Below are positions 10,244 to 20,755 of a stretch of 33,487 nt of DNA, one piece after another. Source of the DNA: Chara braunii. Its lineage: Eukaryota; Streptophyta; Charophyceae; Charales; Characeae. A program made the translations under genes and the position numbers. Every line of letters starts with the position of its first letter. Position 1 is the stretch's first letter. The notes beneath the pieces were generated by a model. The model worked only from the letters and a program-made list of their open reading frames with translations. It did not search any database and was not told where the DNA came from. The stretch lies in the NCBI GenBank assembly GCA_003427395.1, contig BFEA01000008.1:7691180-7724666 (forward strand), in the 5' to 3' direction.

Positions 10244-11132
10244 TCACAGGTCCTTTTCGCCCCTGTTACCCTGGCGAATCTCCCCACCCATTCCCACGTC
10301 TATCCCGAACACATTTCCGAGGACCTCCATCTAAATGTCCGAGCTCACTGTCTCCGCCCCGTACATAATCGCCCTCTCGACACTCTCCATTTTAGACAAC
10401 TCCCTCCCCCTAGCCCTTATGTCCCTGTCTGGTTTTGTCTCAGCGAATGGTTCTAGCAACGATTTTTTGCACGAATCCTTATTGCCTGCCTCCCTAATCC
10501 CACTTCTTCAATCCCTCCTTTTTGAATTCATATTCTTTTGTATATGGTTGCATGGAGGGAGCGCAACCGTCAATAATTTTATTACATAGCAACGGTGCAG
10601 ATCCCCATCATTGTAGGAGGAGAGTCAACGCTAAGGGGCAATGTGATTAACACTTTGTCCTCTCTCTATTAGGATTTTTTTAATAATGTTTCCAACCGCC
10701 CATATTGATCTGTTCGATATCATCTTCAATTTCACCATCATGATGTTCTTGACTATGGTCCCGACCTAGATCTCTATCTTCCTCCTCTCTCCCTCCTAAT
10801 CACCCAAATATCTTTCCTTTTCCCTATCCTTCTCCTTATCATGATGTTTATATAGATGGAGAGGAGTGACAACTAGTTCTTGATGGTCATGGTGGCATGG
10901 TGAATTCCGATCAATCGAGTCGGGGAAGCACTGCATTAATCCAATCCATGTAATGAGGAAATTCACCCATGAGGAATTGCTTCAAATGAGAGACTACGAT
11001 CACGGTGGCAAGTTGGCTGACACACATCTTCAGGCATGGTTACTTCTTCTTCTTGGGTTCTCACATTTGTCATCTTCATTTTGCATGCGTCCAGGAGGTC
11101 ATATATTTTTGGAACCCCCAATCCGTTACATA
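10244..11132. other. Non-coding stretch
   Basis: C/T-rich with short frames only. The segment 11084-11132, just before the LTR-like copy at 11133, resembles 31430-31477 (shared cores ttttggaaccccc and acatatgtgac). It may therefore be the internal 3' end of a second, diverged copy of the large LTR element. Confidence 0.35.
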
Positions 11133-14011
11133 TGTGACATGCGAGTTTTCGACATTGCGCGGTTTCATGTACCCCTCTGCGCTTGCTTGACTTTTAAGAG
11201 GGGTTGTATGTTACTTTTCGTCTTTGTTTTTTGAAATTCTGATGCGTTCTGCGGACTTTGTTTTCGGTACGGTATCTATGGGGTTTCCTGCATGTGCGTT
11301 TTCGGGTCGGTTAGTCTTCTTGAATTTTGGCTTTTGTGCAATTTTGAGATGTACCCTCGTAATTGATTGATACTTCAATTTTTGACATACATGAGATGAA
11401 AATCGGCGTAGGATTTCCGTGCACCTTAGCTAGCGTGCCTGAATTTCTTTCGGACTTTTCAATTTCGAATTTGTCATAGGAATTTCACACGCCTTAATAA
11501 GCGCGCCCGAATTTCTTTTGGAATTTTCAATTTTGAATGTCGTAGGAAGTGGGCGCTACTTTCATTGGCATTTCGCACAACTGTTTCTCCACCTTCTCGC
11601 TTTACGCATAGTCGCTTTCTCCCTGCACACATTTGCATGTAATATTTTGAGCGCCTCTCGTCCTCCTTCCTCCTCAGAATTGTCTTTTTCTCGCACCCTC
11701 GTCCCCCCTAACACGCACTGCAACTGTTAGGGATGTCGATAGGAGAATCCATCTCTAACAACACATTATATGACTTCAGTCTATTCGTGCGGAGTGTCAC
11801 CTACTGGAAAACCTCTTGACCTTGTTGGATCTCAGTTCTTGCCCACACCATCTTTCGTAACTTTTTTCCTCGCCTTAGCGGTTAACAGGGACCCCCACTT
11901 TTCAGCCCTCGTTAACCCCCTCAACCCTTAAAAGTACATTGGAGATCTTTTTTTTTTCTTCTTTTTTTTTTCTTTTGCCCTGTTTTATTTTTGGTCAAGG
12001 TCTGTGTGTGTCAAGTTTGGTATTTCTTGGGGTCTTGGAGTCTACTGCTTTGGCTAGCCCTGAAAAATCTTGAAAAATCCTGAAAACGAAAAAGAGTGAA
12101 TTTTGCATGAAAACACATTTTTGCCTTGCTGTTTTATAGGTTTTTAAAGTTTCTTTTGATCTCCACTCTATGAATCGGTGGCAAGTTTGGTTAAAATGAC
12201 CCTTGGGTTTTGTTTTGGCGGATGGATGTAGTCATAGAGATCGGATCGCTAGGTGAGGATGGATTCGATCCATCATACCGCGGTTCGACTAACCTGTTCA
12301 CTCTCCTTCCCCTCGCATGCATCCTTGCTCCCACATCTCCACATTTCCACTCGAAAGCGCGTTCCCCTCCCTCTCTCTTCCTCTATCCTCCAACTTGGGT
12401 TAAGAAATGGCTAGCTAGTGGTTCTTGGAGGATCGAACAATCTCGATGGGTCAGTAACAATACTGCGGGATCGCATAAGGTTGTTGCACTATTTGCAGAA
12501 CTTGAGCGGATCAACACAGGGGTTGGACCAACGGGGTGATGATCGCTAGGAGTAGTCATTGGGTGCGCAACAATAGACTATCCTTGCTCGAGCGATGGTG
12601 GCACAGTGGTGGATATTGGTGAAGGTCCCATGTGTGTGAGAGCAGGGTAATTTACTTCCCTAAGCTTAGTTGTTCAATGACAATTTATTGAGTATAGATT
12701 GTGCATGACGAGGATGTCGTTCCTTCTCCTTAATCGTGCGATCTTTGATTCTGAAGTTGCTTCAGTCTCTCTCTTTGCATGGGTTCTCTAAAAAAAGGTA
12801 ATATGTATGTGTATGATCACCTCTCCTAAATCGATGCATGCAGTCGCTGGCTGCTTCCTTCATGTATCGTCTTTTCTTTTGTCTCCAGATGGAAAGATAT
12901 AAGGATCTTTGTAACATTATGAGTGAGATTGGTACATGGAGTGTTGCTTGTTGTCTGAATGAATAATTGAATGTGCATTGAACTCTCGCTATACTCGTCC
13001 ACTCGCAAGATGCATGTAATGAATAATCGTCCTTCTATAAGCAGATGACCTGTTAGCCCTAGATGATAGCATCATTTTGATTTGTCTGAGCGATCCCTTT
13101 GGGCACTTGCACTGCTTTATGCGGATGAATGCTTTTTCCCATTCGCCTCGTGTGGATGCTATATTTCACATATAGTAGGATTTTTCTTTTCATGGTTGGA
13201 AATTTTGTGTTCGATGAGGCAAGTAAATAGTATTTTTACAGTTATATTCCTAGCTTAACTATGGATGGTATTTTCGTATTCACCCGCGACAGATGTGCCC
13301 CGTATTCTTGCATTGATTGTTGTCCTAATGCCGACTTCCCCATAACGAGGAAAAACAGTGTGTCCTTGAGTGGGACATTCGCGAGGCTACGACACATAAC
13401 CACCCACCTTATTAGTATTTTGATATTTGGAGGTATTTTGCTTTCATCCATTCTAGATTTATAATTGTACACATTGTTTTTCTCCCATTTTCTGTTTTGC
13501 TTCCCTTCAAAGAGCTCATTGTTGTCGGCGGTTAAGACTTGTTGGCCCCACAACTTATGCTAAGACTGCCGATGGAGCGAGAACCTGAATGCAAGAGGGT
13601 TCAACTTCATGCCACATAGAGATTTGGAAATAGCGGAAAGGGCAGCCTGCTTGCGCCCGTCCGACTCCAGTTCCAGACTCTACAAGACACATCGTTGGGC
13701 CTCGCCCTGAACAGGGATGCTGCTTACAGACCGTCACGGTCTACCTTCCGGCCTAAGAAGAGATGACGTCGAGCCCAACATAGCAGTTTTAATTTTTGGG
13801 CCCGAAAAACCTTTGTACTTTGTCGAGCAGTGTGTGTGCGTTCCATCACGATCATACTTGACACTCGTCATATTCTCACGGAACCAGACACTGAAGATCC
13901 CAATTCTGGATTGAAACTCCATCCCCCTTCTTCCAAAAATTTATGGCTCACCCCCACGCCCTTTCACGTTTTAGCCCCATTCTGTAAGGAAAGCAACACT
14001 AGGCGTGAGGT
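11133..14011 (+). mobile_element. Diverged LTR-like copy related to the element at 17020-32779
   Basis: The left end (acatatgtgac, 11128-11138) matches the junction at 31475. An internal block near 11480-11515 (ggaattt, cgcctta, aagcgcgc) resembles 17230-17265 and 31692-31730. The right end, ttccaaaaat then gcaacactaggcgtgaggt (to 14011), resembles the end of the 5' LTR just before the primer binding site (20580-20673, gcagcacagggcgtgaggt). The order of the blocks is the same in both. No coding sequence is seen inside. It is best read as an old solo or 3' LTR of the same family; the ends are approximate and similarity was judged by eye only. Confidence 0.45.
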
Positions 14012-15173
14012 CCGTCCTTCCTCTTTTCAACTTTTCCAAGAAACATCTCTTCATCTAACACTCCTCACTGTGTGTGGGTCTGGCCCTGCCCCCTGAACAG
14101 TCCTAAGGTCGAGGCCATCCCTTCCTCATACTTTTCCTGCCGCTATGCTTTTCCACTTTTCCGGCCGCTATGCTTTTCCACTTTTGAAGTTGTCTCCCCT
14201 CACCCTCACCTCCCATTCCTGTGTCCTTTGTCAACCCCTCAAAGACTTTAACTTGCTGGAGGAGAGGAGGAAGAAGAACCCTAGGTCACATGGGGCGAGG
14301 GGGGAGGGGGGAGGGGGGGGAGGGAAGTAGAATAAAGGAACGGGGGGTGGAGGAATGGGGGACGGGAAAGCAAGATGCGCGCTGGTATTTCCAGTTCCGA
14401 TCCTCCTTCCTCCAGTTTTTCCATAAAAGTTGGGAGCTGTTTATTTCTACCATTATTTTTTTGGATCCCAGCCATTCATCAGAAAACAGGTTTTCCGCCT
14501 CCAGAGAGATCTGGGGATGCCTTGGGCCGGGCATTCCAAGGGAAAACCAAGGGTTGCTGTCAGTACGACGCTGGCCGGAGCTGGGGTGAGTTGTGTTGCC
14601 CTGTAACCTAGCAGGATGGGGGCATAGGCCTGGGAAAGCTCGGCAGGGAATAAGACAGTGTTAGAGATTTTTAGAATGTTTTGTTGGGGATTCCAGGGGT
14701 TCTGAGCATTCAAAGGGCTTCTGTGGCTTTCCATTTTGACTTAGTAAGTGCCGCTTGAGTAGCCTAGCAATAGGTCAGCAGTCATCCATGTTTTTCCTAA
14801 ATTTTCTAGAATCTGTTTCATAGTTCTCAGATTGTTCTTAGCCGAAGCCAGGTAATGGCCCTGGTATTTCAAATCATTTGTATAATTCTATATGGGACAC
14901 TGGGCCCGGTTCCCAGCACGTGTTGCTCCCCACGAATAGACTGGAGCATTTGTCCCCCCCCCCAAAAAAAAAAAAAGATATTTTGGCACTTTTGCTTCTT
15001 CACTGGCAGTCACGGTAGCGTGTTGGCATTTTCTTCAATGGTCTTCATTTGCAGTCTTAGCCTATCCCATGGGGCTTTGATTGTGGATTTGAGATACTAC
15101 GTTATGTGTTCGCTAGCCTGCAGAAAGCCAAAGGTTTGGTTGACGTCGCTTGAATGAACACCTTGCCCTCCAG
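14012..15173. other. Non-coding stretch with a G-rich tract
   Basis: No protein-like frame. A strand-biased G tract at 14292-14323 contains at least four runs of three or more G, enough for a G-quadruplex on the plus strand. A C-run/A-run pair lies at about 14956-14977. The end of the interval (15160-15173, ttgccctccag) has the form of a plant splice acceptor. Confidence 0.45.
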
Positions 15174-15379
15174 GCTACCATGAGCATTTCCGACGTGGTG
15201 ATGTTAAAAACATTCCTTTAGTAACAGTAACCGACGTGCTGACCACGGATAAGGTTTTGTTGTCCATGCACCAACCCACCATCAACATGTCTGGAGGTCA
15301 ATGGAACAGGCTAGGAGACACTCTTGGCCGCTTTGGCCGGTGGGGACGATTTATTATAGTGGTTGTGGGTGGGGGATAA
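15174..15379 (+). CDS. Possible exon of an unidentified gene
   Basis: A plus-strand frame without its own early ATG is open from about 15176 to a TAA at 15377-15379. It reads YHEHFRRGDVKNIPLVTVTD, then LLSMHQPTINMSGGQWNRLG. The composition is protein-like, without the Arg/Pro/Ser bias of the shadows elsewhere. It is preceded by the pyrimidine tract and AG of a splice acceptor (ttgccctccag, ending 15173). GT dinucleotides near 15340-15370 could serve as a donor. I do not recognise the protein, and neighbouring exons were not identified. Confidence 0.3.
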
Positions 15380-16051
15380 GAGGCCTTTTTGTTCCAAGTG
15401 TGTCCCCGTGACCAGCGAGTCCAGTGTGGGCAGGCAGTGGAACGTGACTTCACAAGTTTTCCTACGAGGTACAACCCACGGCCCAGGAAATTGCTTTTTC
15501 ATAGTCAATTGAGAATGTTCTCAATCATAAATATGAACCCAAAACTTTTGAATATTGTTTGTTTCCTGTCTTTTCCGTGGGCTCGTGATTTCTGCTAGTT
15601 GTTGTGCAAGCTTTTGAACTACTTTTACTATGTTGATCTGAATAGTGTCTGCTATTCCTACCTTCGCCTGGTCAAAGCCGAAAGTGAACTCTTTTCTCTC
15701 CACCGAGCATCTTGCCCTCCAAATGAACATGAGATAGAGCTACCGATAGTCTCTTTTTATCGAAGACGTTGGCTTGAAGAGGTTGGCTTGAAGGCCATCC
15801 ACTTGGCTGGAAACTGTGCCTTTTTCCCAAGGAAGACGAGTCCCATGTCCCACACAAAAGGATTGTCAGTCAATTTTTCCCACGGTGTGTCCCACCAGCT
15901 CCATATCTGGATAACCATCAGGCACGAGCATCGTATCCCCACGCATGTCGTCGCTTGCTGCACGTCCGACAAGACTCTTGCCTTCTCTGTCATCGCGTGC
16001 TAGACTTCTAACAATAGACATGGCATTGCTGCCCTATTCACCGTGCAGTTC
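15380..16051. other. Unassigned stretch
   Basis: A 134-codon plus-strand frame (15599-16003) and a 78-codon minus-strand frame (15993-15757) overlap, and neither shows a motif. The short direct repeat ttggcttgaag occurs twice at about 15771-15792. The last about 30 bases (gctgccctattcaccgtgc) resemble the sequence just upstream of the start codon at 4784. Confidence 0.35.
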
Positions 16052-16147
16052 ATGGCCGACCTGTACCACAGGCTCCCTCTGCTGCTCCTCGTCGTCCTGC
16101 TGCTTCTGTGGTCCCTCTGCTGCTCCTCGGCACTGTGCTGCTTCTAG
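16052..16147 (+). pseudogene. Truncated second copy of the hydrophobic-leader Myb/SANT family
   Basis: The frame starting at 16052 reads MADLYHRLPLLLLVVLLLLW and stops at 16147 (TAG). It matches the N-terminus of the minus-strand gene starting at 4784 (MADLYRRLPLLLLAVVLLLA) in sequence and hydrophobic length, and the upstream bases are related too. Downstream (16150-16830) I find no Myb/SANT domain. The plus-strand frames are Pro/Ser/Arg-rich and the rest of the gene appears lost or unrecognisable. The copy lies just upstream of the LTR element, in the opposite orientation to the first copy. Confidence 0.6.
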
Positions 16148-17019
16148 TTGAAGTAGTCATCCGTGGCATCGTGGTATTCTCAAAGGTCTTCCCACGTCCC
16201 TCCCGTCCTGCGTTTGATCCACCACCTTGGTGTCGCTCGTGGAATGACACCACAACCCAACGTGTAGCACAACTCAGTGACACCCTTCGAAGTTGCCACG
16301 TAGTTGGGGCCGTCATCCGCAGCTTACATCAACGTCCTTCTTCTACGCGCGCGCAACTGCTCCTTCATGCGTCCCAGCGCCCTCTCCTCCTAACAACGAA
16401 GAACAACGGCTGACACGGCCGCCGCCACGACTTCCCACTCAAGCGGTGTCAACAGTGCACGTCCACCCTCTCTACCGCCCTCTCCACCACCCTCCATCTC
16501 CACCACCTCCACAGGGATGACATCTTTCCGCTGCCGTCTCGATCCTCGCACCCCAGAGACGTAACCCGCTCACCCCCCGAGGAGAGGTCCGAGAAGCTGT
16601 CGCCTTTCTGTGGATGTCGTCCCCCTGGCGGAACAACGTGTGATGACACGGACGATGTGGAGGAGAAGCTCGACAGCGATGGACACACCCGGTGCACACA
16701 CGTACATTGACCAGGAGGTGGGCGGAAGGGACACCACTGCTAAGGCCTACTCAGCTCTGCACCGTCTGCGTGTTGCAAGCCAAATGTTGTCGTCGTCACC
16801 ACAACCGTACTACAAATTTTGAATATCAAACGTAGAGGTCCCCCTTTTTTATTTTTATTTTCGTGGTCTGCCTCATGCCCTTTTTCGCCGGACGTCGCTG
16901 GACCACACCGTCTCCACACACCGGACGCCGGACCACGAACACCCCCCCCCCCCCGACCGTGTATTTTCGTATGAAAATGGGCACGGGCAGGCCACAAGGA
17001 AACGTTCTCGGGGGATGTC
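16148..17019. other. Decayed flank upstream of the LTR element
   Basis: GC-rich with several short frames and no domain. A C-run of about 14 lies at 16941-16954. Some of this may be the remnant body of the gene copy starting at 16052. Confidence 0.35.
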
Positions 17020-17750
17020 TGTGACGCTTCCGGACCTACACCATCTTCCAACCTCCCCCCCCTCTTTCGAATTTGAGTGCTTTTGCAAATAGGCCGACGA
17101 GGCCTCCTTTTGTATTTCCATGAATTAATGTGCCTTGTTCGTAATCAGGGAGGCCCGTCCTTCTCAGGACCTTCGTCATTTTTGGATCGGTTTTTGGAAT
17201 TTTATTTTTTTGCAATTCAAGAAATGCATGGGAATTACGCCCGCCTTAGTGAGCGCACTAGGAATTCGGGTCGACAGTTAGGAATTTTGGAATGAGCGAA
17301 ACCTGACGTGTTCTTTCTTGAGCATGAATGTTCTCGACTTCATATTGGAAAACTCTGGGAATTTTCGTAGGAATCTGAATAGGTATAGGACTTTTTCCCA
17401 CACTCGCTCTATGCGCAGATATGGTACTTTTCAATTTTGAATTCGTTGTAACTGTTTCAGTGCCCTTTTTGCCTTCGTGTTGGCGCCATATGCGAACCTC
17501 CCCTCCCCGCTTCCATGGCTACCTTTGACACTCTCTTCTTCACGCTCTTCTTCTTCCCGCACTAATCCTCGCGCCGAAATACTTTGTTGACTCCCTCTTC
17601 CTTCCCTCTAGCCAAGAAAACGCGCCGTGTAAGAAGGAAAGTCCTAATATACGACGATTTTGATTGGCTACAACTGGGATCTAAAGGATCGACATGGCTT
17701 TCGTCAGACGACTGTCCCTGAACCTTCCTCTACCCCTCCCTACCTCAGTA

Positions 17751-18083
17751 CTAACCCTTCCTAGTGTCTATCTCCTTCTCCGCAGCTATAAATTCCGCAA
17801 GCGCTCCCGAAAATCTCTCTCCCGACTCATCAGCCAGCTTCCGGAAAGCAGTGGCTAGGTGGTATGTGAAAAGGTGCGAATCGAAAAGTCCCGACGAGCT
17901 GACTGTAGCCTTGGCGGCAGAGCGCTGGATCGTCCGACGAACTGTGGGATCCAAGCCAGACCATGCAGAGACTAAGTTGGCGGGGTGACGATCGCAACGG
18001 TGGATTAGCACGTGACGTCCAGGATTGTCAGTGTTTGTGAGAAGTTTGAATTGGAAACGAGTGAGTGCATGGCCTGGGGCCAT
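17751..18083 (-). other. Antisense ORF within the LTR (110 codons)
   Basis: Minus-strand frame MAPGHALTRFQFKLLTNTDN, with TYHLATAFRKLADES further on. The counterpart in the 3' LTR (32522-32211) is also open, at 103 codons, and differs by an in-frame 21-bp deletion plus substitutions. No known domain. It may be chance preservation in a GC-balanced LTR. Confidence 0.25.
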
Positions 18084-18811
18084 GGTGGAATTTTATGACG
18101 GAAGTGCGTCTTTTTGTCCCAAAATCTGTATCTTCAAGCGTGAGTTCTGATCACTCGGCTTTTAAGCCGGAATTTCCGTTGACAAGATCGTTGGACATTT
18201 TGTGATTGCTTTCTTCTCATTCCTCCCCTCTGATCTGCGTCCATTCTCCCTCACTCTCTCCTTATGTCATGTCTTGTTATAATGGATGAATTATGGTAAC
18301 TTTGGTTCTCTCACTTTGATATGTGCATGCAGAGGGTTGTATTAGAGAGCTTGTTGTAGCATGATGGGGAGGATGACTGGCTGGTCGACTGGATGATCTG
18401 GCTGCCTGGAGTGTCGAACGAATGATGTATGATTAAGAATTTTTTTGGTGCTTGCTTTGGTTGCCATGTGGACTAACGACTCCAACCCGACCGGGCGCCA
18501 ACTTCCCGTGCCCCCGCCTCACCCCTTCCTGTACAAGGAAAGGATACGTGTATGCGAGTGCGACGTACGAGAAGTCGTCGCTAAGATCGGTGGGCGCTAC
18601 TACTTTCCTCCCGAAACTCGGTGTTCTGGGTTCGTCAGTGCACGTTTTGTTATTGTTGATACGCACTTTCCGCCCTATTCGTTGTTATTGTCATTTAACG
18701 AGTTGATCGTCGTCCCGTGGACGGCAGTGGAGCCTCGTTGGCCTAACACTCTGTGCAGCGATTGTCGCCGCTTCGAGCGTTACTGAGCCAAGGGTTTCCA
18801 CTACCGCACAC

Positions 18812-20253
18812 CTATGTATCCATTCAACTCGCAACGGGTTTTGTACAACTCCGTTGTACCCGTTGTACACCCCCGGGGTCCGAGTTGAATCCCCGTTGAA
18901 CAGTACAACGGGGGTTTCCCGTTGAAATCCGATCAACGGGTCAGGCCCAATGGGCCTCGGACACGTGGCATAATACACGTGGAAAAAAAAAAGTGAAAAA
19001 AAATGTAAAAAAACTGCCCTCTGTGTGTGTGTGTGTGTGTGTGTGTGNNNNNNNNNNNNNNNNNNNNNNNNNNNNNNNNNNNNNNNNNNNNNNNNNNNNN
19101 NNNNNNNNNNNNNNNNNNNNNNNNNNNNNNNNNNNNNNNNNNNNNNNNNNNNNNNNNNNNNNNNNNNNNNNNNNNNNNNNNNNNNNNNNNNNNNNNNNNN
19201 NNNNNNNNNNNNNNNNNNNNNNNNNNNNNNNNNNNNNNNNNNNNNNNNNNNNNNNNNNNNNNNNNNNNNNNNNNNNNNNNNNNNNNNNNNNNNNNNNNNN
19301 NNNNNNNNNNNNNNNNNNNNNNNNNNNNNNNNNNNNNNNNNNNNNNNNNNNNNNNNNNNNNNNNNNNNNNNNNNNNNNNNNNNNNNNNNNNNNNNNNNNN
19401 NNNNNNNNNNNNNNNNNNNNNNNNNNNNNNNNNNNNNNNNNNNNNNNNNNNNNNNNNNNNNNNNNNNNNNNNNNNNNNNNNNNNNNNNNNNNNNNNNNNN
19501 NNNNNNNNNNNNNNNNNNNNNNNNNNNNNNNNNNNNNNNNNNNNNNNNNNNNNNNNNNNNNNNNNNNNNNNNNNNNNNNNNNNNNNNNNNNNNNNNNNNN
19601 NNNNNNNNNNNNNNNNNNNNNNNNNNNNNNNNNNNNNNNNNNNNNNNNNNNNNNNNNNNNNNNNNNNNNNNNNNNNNNNNNNNNNNNNNNNNNNNNNNNN
19701 NNNNNNNNNNNNNNNNNNNNNNNNNNNNNNNNNNNNNNNNNNNNNNNNNNNNNNNNNNNNNNNNNNNNNNNNNNNNNNNNNNNNNNNNNNNNNNNNNNNN
19801 NNNNNNNNNNNNNNNNNNNNNNNNNNNNNNNNNNNNNNNNNNNNNNNNNNNNNNNNNNNNNNNNNNNNNNNNNNNNNNNNNNNNNNNNNNNNNNNNNNNN
19901 NNNNNNNNNNNNNNNNNNNNNNNNNNNNNNNNNNNNNNNNNNNNNNNNNNNNNNNNNNNNNNNNNNNNNNNNNNNNNNNNNNNNNNNNNNNNNNNNNNNN
20001 NNNNNNNNNNNNNNNNNNNNNNNNNNNATGCTAAAAAAATAAAAGTAAAAATATGGGGATGTAGAGAGCAAAAAAATCTACACCCCCATATTTTTTATTT
20101 TTTTTTTCACTTGTGTTTTACCTGCAAAGAAAAATTCCACGGGCCGAGTTGTACCACGTTCAACTCGGTTTAACGCGGAGTTGCAACGGGAGTTGAATGG
20201 GAGTTGAACCGTTCAACTCAAAAACCCCGTTGAATCCAATTTCGGACACATAG
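18812..20253. mobile_element. hAT-like nonautonomous TIR element (TSD CCGCACAC)
   Basis: An exact 8-bp direct repeat, CCGCACAC, lies at 18804-18811 and 20254-20261. Directly inside it the termini are inverted: CTATGTATCC at the left (18812-18821) and, read on the other strand, CTATGTGTCC at the right (20244-20253), 9 of 10 matching. Beyond the termini both ends carry inverted attcaac...gggtttt and many GTTGAA/TTCAAC and GTTGTAC motifs, a subterminal-repeat pattern. An 8-bp duplication with short TIRs is the hAT signature. The interior is a GT microsatellite (about 19023-19047), a 980-base gap, and a near-perfect 19-bp hairpin (20047-20065/20077-20095). No transposase is visible, though the gap could hide part of one. 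Confidence 0.8.
19048..20027. other. Assembly gap (run of n)
   Basis: There are 980 undetermined bases, entered directly from a GT dinucleotide repeat. The reading frames that cross it are artefacts. Confidence 0.98.
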
Positions 20254-20673
20254 CCGCACACGTGGCGAGGACGAGCATAAGGAGAGGGTTACTCGATTGA
20301 AGCCCTCCGCGTCGGATTCGGAGTTGTGTAACGAGCGCCGACGAGACCTCATCTGTAAACAGGATACCACGTGTGTACCCGCCCCCTTTCACGGGAAACG
20401 AAGAGCGACGGCTCGCTGGGAAGTTCAGCGATACTTTCTGGATTGAATTTCCCATAGTCGTGAGTCCCGCATGCGCATTTTTCTCCCTTAAACCCGTGCG
20501 GCGACGGACCTCCTTACTACTACTATCGGACCGACACGGGGGATTTCAGATTTGTCTGTGTCCCCACATTCAACTTTTCCAAAAATCCTTGGCACACCCA
20601 ATCTTCACTGTCCTCCCTGGGCCCTTCCGCAAATCAAAACGCTTCGATCGGGAAGCAGCACAGGGCGTGAGGT

Positions 20674-20686
20674 TGGTATCGGAGCC
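20674..20686 (+). other. Primer binding site, initiator-Met tRNA type
   Basis: TGGTATCGGAGCC differs by one base from TGGTATCAGAGCC, the usual complement of the 3' end of plant initiator Met tRNA used by LTR retrotransposons. It lies 70 bases before the gag start codon and directly after the proposed LTR end, which sets the element's orientation as plus. Confidence 0.8.
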
Positions 20687-20755
20687 GACACGTGTGGGTT
20701 CTAACGTTAGTAAGATGAGCTGGCGAGAGGAGGATCCACCAACAGATCTAATCGT

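Larger units (their letters stand above)
17020..20673 (+). repeat. 5' LTR, interrupted by a hAT-like element
   Basis: It begins TGTGACGC at 17020, matching the 3' copy at 31478, and the match runs to about 18344. The sequence then continues to 20673, directly before the primer binding site at 20674. Removing the element at 18812-20253 and one copy of its 8-bp duplication gives an LTR of about 2.2 kb. The distal part (18345-20673) has no partner downstream because the 3' copy is broken near 32779, but its end resembles the end of the related copy at 14011. The alternative is that the LTR stops near 18344, where a weaker PBS-like ttgtattagag occurs. Confidence 0.6.

Noticed and set aside
17824-17850. 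CTGATGAG on the minus strand in the LTR (and again near 32264) as further hammerheads
   Set aside because: No stem II/GAAA core follows at a suitable distance, and no paired stem I exists.
18345-18357. Primer binding site ttgtattagag after the shared LTR block
   Set aside because: It fits TGGTATCAGAGCC much less well than 20674-20686, which lies directly before gag. It is kept only as an alternative LTR boundary.
18941-20173. Long ORFs of more than 330 codons across 18941-20173
   Set aside because: They consist almost only of undetermined bases in the assembly gap.
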